Of a stretch of 13,232 bases of DNA, positions 1 to 6,800 are shown one piece after another. The first letter of the stretch is position 1, and the number at the start of each line of letters is the position of its first letter. Below the pieces are notes generated by a model. It saw only the letters and a program-made list of their open reading frames with translations. It was not told the DNA's origin and did not search any database. Where the stretch lies: positions 1 through 13,232 of the forward strand of contig JAGZDD010000102.1 of the NCBI GenBank assembly GCA_018369015.1. The letters are read 5' to 3'. This stretch comes from Clostridiales bacterium. Its GTDB lineage: Bacteria; Bacillota; Clostridia; Lachnospirales; Lachnospiraceae. A program made the position numbers and the translations under genes.

Positions 1-104
1 CCAGTTTGGCTCGTTGCTTCGCGCAAAAAGAGCCTGCTCACACCTGTATCATGTTCTTACGCCGCAAACAGCAAGTGTTTGCGGCTGACTGTGAATAGTA
101 ACTT
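1..104 (+). repeat. Dispersed intergenic palindromic element, copy A
   Basis: This is the first of three related copies (also 8497-8600 and 12558-12695). It opens with CAGTTTGGCTCGTTGCTTCG at base 2, identical in copy B. It contains a perfect 9-bp hairpin, GCCGCAAAC (61-69) with GTTTGCGGC (77-85), around the 7-nt loop AGCAAGT, and a tail of the type CTGACTGTGAATAGTAAC. It lies just past the 3' end of the radical SAM gene, which reads toward it. The hairpin could help end that transcript, but no T-run follows it on the minus strand. The window edge may cut its left end. No open reading frame of interest is present. Confidence 0.8.
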
Positions 105-124
105 TGCCATATCTTTCGGGCTTA

Positions 125-1099
125 TTATGCCAGAACTGTAAAGCGGCGCCCCTGCCATGTCTGGCGGCGTTTAAATTCGCTGTGTATAAAATTCATAACC
201 TGCTTTTTGTGTCCGCTCCAGAGCGGTTCAATGAGGAGGCTTTTCGGGCCGTCGCCGGTAATCCGGTGAATGACCGTCTGAGGGCTTGATACTTCAATAC
301 ACCGGATTAAAATATCCGTATATTCTTCAAGAGACAGAATATGAAATTTATTTTTCTGATAGTCGTCTGCCAAATCGGTTCCTTTAAGGACATGAAGAAG
401 CTGGGGCTTGATTCCCTGAATTTTTTTTCGGGAAAGATAGCGGGCGGTAGCAATCATATCTTCTGAGCTTTCACCGGGAAGCCCTAAAATCGTATGAACG
501 ATGACCTCAAGCTGATACGTATGAAGCAGACTGAGCGTGTCTTCAAAACAGCTCAGGGAATAGCCGCGCCGTATATAGCGGGCCGTAGGCTCGTGAACCG
601 TTTGAAGCCCCAGCTCGATCCATATAGGTTTTATATGGGCAAGCTCTGAAAGAAAAGCCGCAGTGGGCTCGTCTATACAGTCCGGCCGGGTGGCTATGGA
701 CAGAGCGGCCACCTCGGGGTGGAGGACCGCTTCGGTATAAATTTTACGAAGCTTTTCAAGCGGCCCGTAAGTATTTGTATAGGCCTGGAAATAAGCGATA
801 TATTTCCGGCCGGTCTTTTTATTTTTTAAAAGCTCTTTACCAGCCTGTATTTGTGCGTTGAAGGACAATGTTCTTGCGGCGGCGAAATCGCCGGAGCCCC
901 CGGCGCTGCAAAAAATACATCCCCGGCTTCCTAGTGTTCCATCCCTGTTTGGGCATGTAAAACCACCGTCTACTGCCAGCTTGTAAACCTTTTCTCCAAA
1001 TATGCGCAAAAGATATTGAGAAAGGGAATAATAAGGCTTTCCATTCCAGCAATTAAGCGCCTCTGGATAGCTTTCAGGCGTCCAGATAGTTGTGCTCAT
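125..1099 (-). CDS. TIGR01212/YhcC-like radical SAM protein
   Basis: This 324-aa protein belongs to the TIGR01212 (COG1242, YhcC-type) radical SAM family, distantly related to Elp3; its substrate is not established. The cluster-binding cysteines have this family's wide spacing: C49, C61 and C64 (CPNRDGT...GCIFC, CX11CX2C). They should hold a [4Fe-4S] cluster that cleaves S-adenosylmethionine. Further family-like stretches are KYIAYFQAYTNTY, IATRPDC, WIELGLQT and HTILGLPGES. The frame is open upstream to 1156, but I place the start at MSTTIW (ATG at 1097-1099). AAGGA lies 8 nt before it, and the following YPEALNCWNGKPYYSLSQYL is a plausible N-terminus. It overlaps the malic enzyme end by 26 bp, so the two are probably cotranscribed and perhaps translationally coupled. 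Family assignment is firm; biochemical role unknown. Confidence 0.9.
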   Translation of the reverse strand: MSTTIWTPESYPEALNCWNGKPYYSLSQYLLRIFGEKVYKLAVDGGFTCPNRDGTLGSRGCIFCSAGGSGDFAAARTLSFNAQIQAGKELLKNKKTGRKYIAYFQAYTNTYGPLEKLRKIYTEAVLHPEVAALSIATRPDCIDEPTAAFLSELAHIKPIWIELGLQTVHEPTARYIRRGYSLSCFEDTLSLLHTYQLEVIVHTILGLPGESSEDMIATARYLSRKKIQGIKPQLLHVLKGTDLADDYQKNKFHILSLEEYTDILIRCIEVSSPQTVIHRITGDGPKSLLIEPLWSGHKKQVMNFIHSEFKRRQTWQGRRFTVLA

Positions 1100-2246
1100 G
1101 GATATGGTCCTTGACTGCCTGACTGACGGCTTCAACAGCCCTTGGGTCAAACGCATAAGGCATAATGTTGTCCTCGGATAATTCTTCGTCAGATACGAGA
1201 TTTGCCAGGGCAGCAGCGGCTGCCAGCTTCATTTCCTCTGTGATCTGTTTTGCCCGGCCTTCAAGGGCACCTTTAAAAATACCAGGAAATGCGACGACAT
1301 TATTGACCTGGTTAGGGAAATCGGAACGGCCGGTTCCAACGACCCGGGCGCCGGCAGCCTTTGCAAGATCCGGCATGATCTCCGGCACAGGATTTGCCAT
1401 GGCAAACAAAATGGAATCCTTGTTCATGGAAGCAACCATTTCCGGCGTGACAATATTGGGGGCAGAAACACCGATGAAAATATCGGCGCCCTTAAGGGCA
1501 TCTGCCAGAGTTCCTGTTTTATTTTCAAGATTTGTGACTTCACACATTTTTTCCTGCATCCAGTTAAGCCCTTCATAAGCTTTTGAAATAATGCCAAAGC
1601 GGTCGCACATCGTGACATGCCTAAAGCCATAGGTGAGGAGCAGCTTTGTAATGGCGATGCCTGCGGAGCCGGCACCGTTGACAACAACCTGACAGTCCTC
1701 TTTTTTCTTGCCTGTGACGCGCAGGCCGTTAATGACCCCGGCCAGGACGACGATGGCAGTTCCGTGCTGGTCGTCGTGGAAAACAGGAATGTTTAAAAGC
1801 TCTTTTAGCCGTTCTTCGATTTCAAAGCACCTGGGGGCTGAAATATCTTCAAGATTAATGCCGCCAAACGCGGGGGCAATATTGACAACAGTTTTGATAA
1901 TTTCTTCGGTGTCCTGAGTGTCCAGGCAGATTGGGAATGCATTGACCCCGCCGAACTCTTTAAAAAGGGCCGCCTTCCCTTCCATGACCGGCATTGCTGC
2001 CAGGGCGCCGATGTTCCCTAAGCCTAACACAGCGCTTCCGTCGGAAACGACAGCGACTGTATTGGATTTTAATGTATATTTGTATGCGGCCTCGGGATTT
2101 TTTGCGATGACCTGACATGGCTGCGCTACGCCAGGCGTGTAGGCCAGCGCCAGAGCCTCCCGGCTGTTTACCGGACACTTTGGAGTTGTGGAAATTTTCC
2201 CCTGCCATTGTTCATGGAGCTTAAGTGCTTGTTCATTGTTTGTCAT
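1074..2246 (-). CDS. Malic enzyme, short bacterial (~390-aa) type
   Basis: This enzyme oxidatively decarboxylates L-malate to pyruvate and CO2 with reduction of NAD(P)+ in the cytoplasm. Starting at MTNNEQ it is 390 aa, typical of the short malic enzymes without a phosphotransacetylase tail. Visible residues include the catalytic Tyr36 in LAYTPGV, Lys91 in MEGKAALFKEFGG, metal ligands Glu133-Asp134 (EDISAPRCFEIEE) and the DDQHGTA motif at 158-164. The nucleotide-binding loop is GAGSAG (191-196), with FAMANPVPE and GTGRSDFPNQVNN further on. An acidic residue (Asp215) after the second strand hints at NAD rather than NADP; this is an inference. The frame stays open upstream to 2447, but that extension is translated tandem repeat. 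I chose ATG 2246 because family homology begins there and purine-rich AGGAAAGGAAG precedes it. It is first gene of an operon with the radical SAM gene. Confidence 0.93.
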   Translation of the reverse strand: MTNNEQALKLHEQWQGKISTTPKCPVNSREALALAYTPGVAQPCQVIAKNPEAAYKYTLKSNTVAVVSDGSAVLGLGNIGALAAMPVMEGKAALFKEFGGVNAFPICLDTQDTEEIIKTVVNIAPAFGGINLEDISAPRCFEIEERLKELLNIPVFHDDQHGTAIVVLAGVINGLRVTGKKKEDCQVVVNGAGSAGIAITKLLLTYGFRHVTMCDRFGIISKAYEGLNWMQEKMCEVTNLENKTGTLADALKGADIFIGVSAPNIVTPEMVASMNKDSILFAMANPVPEIMPDLAKAAGARVVGTGRSDFPNQVNNVVAFPGIFKGALEGRAKQITEEMKLAAAAALANLVSDEELSEDNIMPYAFDPRAVEAVSQAVKDHIHEHNYLDA

Positions 2247-2260
2247 GCCTGCTTCTTCCT

Positions 2261-2468
2261 TTCCTTGTTCTTGCCGTGCTTTCCACGGCATCCAGGTATC
2301 CCCTTGCGGGGTTTCCTTGTTCTTGCCGTGCTTTCCACGGCATCCAGGTATCCCCTTGTGGGGGTTCCTTGTTCTTGCCGTGCTTTCCACAGCATCCAGG
2401 TATCCCCTTGCGGGGTTTCCTTGTTTTTGCCGTGTTTCCCACGGCATATAGGTATGCTGCCGGGGGCG
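2261..2468 (-). repeat. 52-bp tandem repeat, four units, in malic-enzyme leader
   Basis: Four head-to-tail units of exactly 52 bp: 2261-2312, 2313-2364, 2365-2416 and a diverged 2417-2468. Read on the minus strand, each good unit holds a CCCC-GCAA-GGGG hairpin (GNRA-type loop; ACAA in one unit), then GCCGTG-GAAAG-CACGGC (6-bp stem, 5-nt loop), then an A/G-rich stretch ending AAGGAA. In the third unit the stem change gives GCTGTG opposite CACGGC, which in minus-strand RNA remains paired through U-G. The array lies between the malic enzyme promoter and its start, so it should be transcribed as leader RNA. Units are nearly identical with no unique spacers, so it is not CRISPR. Confidence 0.9.
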
Positions 2469-2490
2469 GCGTTCTTATAATTATGGAAAC

Positions 2491-2519
2491 ATTTTATCAC
2501 AGAATCCTCTCAGGGGCAA
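2491..2519 (-). promoter_or_regulatory. Sigma-A-like promoter for malic enzyme operon
   Basis: On the minus strand TTGCCC (2519-2514) is followed after 17 bp by TAAAAT (2496-2491), with a TGA just before the -10 resembling an extended -10. Initiation near 2484 would give a leader of about 240 nt containing all four 52-bp repeats. The call rests on motif match and position only. Confidence 0.5.
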
Positions 2520-2645
2520 TAATCAGGTTATGCTTGCTGTGAAGTGAAGGTGCCGGATAAAAATTTGCGCTTACAGAAACATCGCATGTTGAAATTTTCG
2601 GACTTTCCTTATTAAAACAGTACTTTAAGCGTACACTAAGACAGC
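2520..2645. other. Divergent intergenic stretch with no gene
   Basis: This stretch lies between the minus-strand malic enzyme promoter and the recombinase control region. No credible coding frame or RNA gene was found. A weak plus-strand promoter for the recombinase is possible: TTGAAA at 2589-2594 with TTAAAA at 2612-2617, 17 bp apart. The -10 is poor, so I do not assign it firmly. Confidence 0.3.
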
Positions 2646-2691
2646 CAGATCTTGGTAACAGTTTAGCAGCCTGAGCTGTTCAGATCTTGGT
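2646..2691. repeat. Symmetric direct/inverted repeat site upstream of recombinase
   Basis: Two perfect 11-bp direct repeats, CAGATCTTGGT, occupy 2646-2656 and 2681-2691. They bracket, with no intervening base, a 24-bp segment that starts AACAG (2657-2661) and ends with its complement CTGTT (2676-2680). Each repeat contains the palindrome AGATCT. The site ends 47 bp before the recombinase start. Serine recombinases often bind and regulate at sites beside their own gene, so this could be a crossover site or operator; function is inferred only. Confidence 0.6.
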
Positions 2692-2738
2692 TAAATGAAA
2701 TGTGCCATTTTAATAACTGTAAAAGGAGGAAATGATCT

Positions 2739-3335
2739 ATGGAACCAGTCATGTACGGATACGTCCGTGTATCAACAAAAGAACAGTGTGAGGACCGCCA
2801 GCTTATGGCCCTTGAGGAATTTTCTGTCCAAAGACATAACATTTTTATGGACAAACTTAGTGGAAAGGATTTTAATCGTCCGCAGTACCGGCGTTTGATA
2901 AAAAAATTAAAGCCGGGGGATATTCTCGTTATAAAATCAATTGACCGTCTGGGCCGCAATTATGACGAGATACTGTATCAATGGAGGGTCATTACTAAAG
3001 AGAAGCGGGTGAATATGGTTGTTCTGGATATGCCCCTTCTCGATACCCGGCAAACCGGTAAGGATCTGACGGGAACCTTTGTGGCGGATTTAGTGCTGCA
3101 AATTCTTTCCTATGTTGCCCAGACTGAGAGAGAAAATATACGTCAGCGCCAAAAGGAGGGCATTGCCGCTGCAAGACAAAGAGGTGTCCGGTTTGGACGG
3201 CCAAGAAAGGCAGTTCCAGGCAATTTTAACGTTGTAAAAGAACAGTGGTACAATAAAGAGCTGACTTCAAGAGAGGCCGCTAAAAAGCTTGGCATTGCCC
3301 AAGATACTTTTTTGCGCTGGTGCCGGGGAAAGTAA
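2739..3335 (+). CDS. Serine site-specific recombinase (resolvase/invertase family)
   Basis: A 198-aa small serine recombinase, the size of TnpR resolvases and Hin-like invertases. The N-terminal catalytic domain begins YGYVRVSTKEQ with nucleophile Ser12 and Arg10. The conserved SIDRLGRNYDEI lies at 68-79. The long helix region QTERENIRQRQKEGIAAARQRG (about 128-149) leads into the basic arm RFGRPRK. A C-terminal helix-turn-helix (about 165-198, SREAAKKLGIAQDTFLRW) should read the DNA site. The start is set by AGGAGG (2724-2729), 9 nt before ATG. It would cleave DNA through a phosphoserine link to resolve or invert segments. There is no transposase beside it and no terminal repeats, so it is not part of a visible transposon. 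Family is certain; whether it is a resolvase, invertase or orphan regulator cannot be read from sequence. Confidence 0.92.
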   Translation: MEPVMYGYVRVSTKEQCEDRQLMALEEFSVQRHNIFMDKLSGKDFNRPQYRRLIKKLKPGDILVIKSIDRLGRNYDEILYQWRVITKEKRVNMVVLDMPLLDTRQTGKDLTGTFVADLVLQILSYVAQTERENIRQRQKEGIAAARQRGVRFGRPRKAVPGNFNVVKEQWYNKELTSREAAKKLGIAQDTFLRWCRGK

Positions 3336-3365
3336 GCGCACAGAACAAAAAATCAGCTTATTTTG

Positions 3366-3421
3366 ACAGGAAAATATAGGAAATTCCGTTCTGCTAAAAC
3401 AGGAAAATGTAGGAAAATCCG
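3366..3421 (+). repeat. Phased AGGAAA direct repeats
   Basis: Two 23-bp copies (3366-3388 and 3399-3421) match at 21 of 23 positions and start 33 bp apart. Each has two AGGAAA boxes exactly 10 bp apart, so four boxes (from 3368, 3378, 3401 and 3411) face roughly the same side of the helix. They lie just downstream of the recombinase and about 70 bp upstream of the next promoter. This is the layout expected of a protein-binding array or recombination accessory site, but no binding protein is known. Confidence 0.55.
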
Positions 3422-3492
3422 GTCGCTTCCTCAATACATATTTGCGTGTGTTTTCCAGCATTTTTGTCTGTGAAACCAGACGATAAAATATG

Positions 3493-3519
3493 TTGGCACA
3501 CTTTCATTTATTATATAAT
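3493..3519 (+). promoter_or_regulatory. Promoter for small protein / surface protein operon
   Basis: A perfect TATAAT (3514-3519) sits in an AT-rich stretch, with TTGGCA (3493-3498) upstream at a short 15-bp spacing. Initiation near 3526 would give a leader of about 77 nt before the TTG start at 3603. The -10 is convincing; the -35 is less so because of the spacing, so expression may need an activator. Confidence 0.5.
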
Positions 3520-3602
3520 ACCAGAACGAAAAAGTCTGCTTTATCAGTCATAGGATTTTGCCATAAGTATCCGGTTATTCTTTTGGAAAGGGGGAACATC
3601 AT

Positions 3603-3875
3603 TTGACAAAAGATAAACTTCCTGACTTAGGGCTGTTGGATTATTTATCATTCAAAGTAGGATGTATGTATTTATCGGATTTACATGAGCCTAAATATTT
3701 GCCGAAAATTCAAAGAATATTGCGGCAGACAGACTGTATGTTTTTTTGCTTGAGGGAATGGAATGACGCGGTACATTATATTACAGGGAATGAGATGAAT
3801 TTTGACAGTCCTGAGAAGGCGGCCAGATACCTGGTTACTTATGTAGCTAAAGGAAAGGAATACCAAGGAGAGTAA
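3603..3875 (+). CDS. Small conserved-type protein of unknown function (TTG start)
   Basis: A 90-aa soluble protein with no signal peptide or membrane segment. Its start is TTG at 3603, chosen because AAAGGGGG (3587-3594) lies 8 nt upstream and no in-frame ATG suits. The N-terminus LLDYLSFKVGCMYLSDLH and the later REWNDAVHYITG resemble small ~80-90-aa proteins I recall from other Lachnospiraceae and Ruminococcaceae. I cannot attach a function or family name. It carries three cysteines (in VGCMYL, QTDCMF and FFCLRE). It ends one base before the ATG of the large surface protein, whose ribosome binding site AAGGAG lies inside its last codons. The two are therefore surely cotranscribed and probably translationally coupled, which suggests a joint role; this is an inference. 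Confidence 0.75.
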   Translation: MTKDKLPDLGLLDYLSFKVGCMYLSDLHEPKYLPKIQRILRQTDCMFFCLREWNDAVHYITGNEMNFDSPEKAARYLVTYVAKGKEYQGE

Positions 3876-3876
3876 A

Positions 3877-6800
3877 ATGAAAATGAAGAAAAGGCTAGGG
3901 AAAATACTTACATTGGTTCTTGCTGGGGCCCTGGTACTGCCGGCAGACACCATATCAGCCCAGGCTTCGGCCCTGGAGCCTGCCTCCGGGCTTTGTTCCC
4001 ATCACACAGAACATGAAGGCTGCGGCTACACGGCCGGGATTTTTGGACATCCCTGCGATTTTGTATGTGAAATTTGTGATAATGGCGCAGTACAGGCGCC
4101 GAATAAGGCCGAAAGTGCAAAGCCTGGCGACATTAAAGCGCAGAGCGGCAGCCCTGACAGCGGAAACATAGAGCAGAGCGGCAGCGGACCCGATGAAGGA
4201 AATACCATTTCAGACAGCAAAGAAGCTGACGTAGAAACCGGCGAAACGAAGCCGGAGACTGAAACATCAGATACGGCACAAAATGTTCCAACAGAAATAG
4301 ATATGGACGCAATAGAGCTGGTTCATTTTGAAGCACTGAGTGAGGATATTTTAAATCAGGAGGTTTTAGCAGGTACTGCGCTTGACACACTGATTCTGCC
4401 GGAGGAGTTAAACGCTGTTGGCACTAACAAAGAAGCGGTGGTGCTGACGGGTGTCCTTTGGGAGCCTGAACCGGAATATGACGGTGAAAGCGCCGGGCAA
4501 TATGTATTTACTCCGATACTTCCAGAAGGCTATGTGCTTGGGAATGGTACGAAGCTGCCTTCCATTGTTGTTACCGTAACACAGCGGGAAGCTTCCTTGC
4601 TGGGAGAAAAAGAAGGACAGTCGATTGTTTATGCTGTAAATAATAAAAATATTGCTGATGTTATGGCGGAAATTGCTCAGGACTCTGCGGAAGCTGCGCC
4701 AATTGTGCTGCGCCTTACTGAGGACATTACTACAAGCGGTTTGCCTGAAGGCTTTAAAGGCGCAGAAGGACGCCATATAACCTTGGAAAGCGGAAAGATA
4801 ACCGATAGTGATGGAAGGCAGACGGTACCAGATGATTCCCTGCACTATGAAATTAAAATCCATTCTGACGGTTTAGTTGGAGATGTGACGCTGGATAACG
4901 TAAAGGTTTACGGTACTATTTATGCAAATGGACACCGATTTGAAACAACACAGGATTTCACTACGGGGCGTGACTATAATGTTTCTTATAATAATAACAC
5001 ATATATTTACGGAGGCTCAAAAACGCAAAGCGTGGCCTCTACAGAGCTGATTATCAACGGCGGCGCATTTAATTATATTTACGGAGGCGGAAACAAACAA
5101 GATGTTAGCGGTGACACAAAAGTTACTCTCGGGGCCTCGATGTCTGCCAGCATGGTTTATGGCGGCGGCAGCGAGGGTAATGTTGCCGGAAATGTTTATA
5201 TGGAGCTGAACGGCGATACAGCCACAGGTTATACCTTTGGCTCAGTTTTTGGCGGCGGCTATGCCGGAAAGAGCGTGAATAAAGGCTGCGTAGGAGGAAA
5301 TATTACGCTGAATTTCAACTCTGGAAGCGCAGGCTCCATTCATGGCGGCGGAAGCGGAGACAGTGCGAATATTGAAACCGCGGCAAAGGTAAGCGGTACA
5401 ATCCGGGTAAAAATTGGCGACCAGAGTAAGTTTGGCCCGGGAAAGGATATTAAAGGCGCTACTGTAACAGCCACGACATTTTATGGAGGCGGCGCCTCCT
5501 CTGCCTGCCAGGATATTGAAGTTGTCATTGAAAATGGTGCTTATCTGGTAGGCGCGCATGACCTTTTCGGCGGTTCTGAAACAGGGCGGGTAAATGGCGC
5601 CATCAAGATAACTATGAATGGCGGATACATAGATACTATTTGGGGCGGCAATGAAATATGGACAATGCGTATCAACGAAAGCAAAGGTATGCAGACGTAT
5701 GTTATGAATGAGTCCAAAAACGAAAATGCGGTCCATGTAACGGTCAATGGAGGAACTGTCGGTTATATTTGGGCCACAGGACAATATGTTGTGAATGGCG
5801 GTTCCCTTGATCCGGCAGATTTGCCGGAGGCGCAGTGGGAACACATTTATGGTAATGCGCTTATTGAGCTAAATGGCGGATTGGTAGAACATAAAATACG
5901 TATGACAAGAGTTCCAAGCCGGATTCATGGAAACAGTACGCTTAGGATTACCGGCGGCGCTCTTTCAGGGGTTCCGGGAATTTATGGAAGGGAAGGCTCG
6001 CCAGGCGCAGAAAATATTAACGAGTATCTGACAGAGGGCGGCTCTGTACGGGTGATTTTCGATGGCTGCGGCCAGAAGGGAGCTTCGCCAGATATGGACA
6101 CTTACCTGGAGTGGACCCAGCTTGTGAATATTGATAAGGTGATCCTCACAAATGGAGCTTTGGTCAGCGGCGTGTATTTGGACTTTGGCAGTGCAGTTCC
6201 ATTTTTCAAAAATGTAAATTACCTTACGATTGAGGGCGGCAGTACCCTTGCTTTGGACGGCGTCTGCCACATTAATAAAGATTTTTATATTGAAAAAGGC
6301 TCTGTATTGGCGCTGAATCGGGTAAAACGGGAAGATATAGGCGTTGGCGTACCGGAGGTTCCGGTAGTGCTGGATATTGGAGGAACAGCGAACGGCGAAG
6401 GCAGCCTTTATACAATAGAAACGGATAAGTGGCTGGATGATTATACTGAGGATAATCAGGTAAAGGCCAGCACGCCGATTGTAGACGAGCTTTACGTCCG
6501 GGCGGCCAAAAATGGCTCAGGTGATCCGTTTATACTGAAAAATGAAGATGAAGGGCTTTATGTGAAGCGAATCGATGATACTGTGGACAGTGTAAACCGA
6601 TATGCCTGGGTGATTGCAAAGGAAACAAGATATTCTGTACTCTATGAATTTAAGTGCGGAACGAGAGGCGCCAGCCTGCCGGATGCAGTGACAGACCAGC
6701 TTCCGTTGGATAGCGACAGCTATGCTATGGGAGAAACGGTGACAGCTATCTGGCCGGAGGAGATGGAGCTTATTGGCCCGAAAAATAATTCTGCCGGGTC

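Noticed and set aside
61..85. Intrinsic terminator for the radical SAM operon
   Set aside because: The hairpin is strong but no T-run follows it on the minus strand, and the same hairpin occurs in other copies of the dispersed element that do not follow a converging gene.
2246..2447. N-terminal extension of the malic enzyme frame to 2447
   Set aside because: The added residues are translated 52-bp repeats, with no family similarity; the family N-terminus begins at ATG 2246. The possibility of a shorter extension is kept as a finding only.
2261..2468. CRISPR array
   Set aside because: The whole 52-bp unit repeats with no unique spacers, and no cas genes are present.
2188..2542. Overlapping plus-strand ORFs across the 52-bp repeats
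   Set aside because: The repeat has no stop in several frames, so open frames arise automatically. They lack good ribosome sites and encode only repeat peptide.
2566..3339. Inverted repeat TGCGCTTAC / GTAAGCGCA flanking the recombinase as element ends
   Set aside because: Only 9 bp and no extension; a match of this size is not unlikely by chance across the flanks, and there is no target duplication.
5242..5844. 200-aa minus-strand ORF inside the surface protein gene
   Set aside because: Shadow of a Gly-rich coding region on the other strand; no ribosome site, no recognisable domain.
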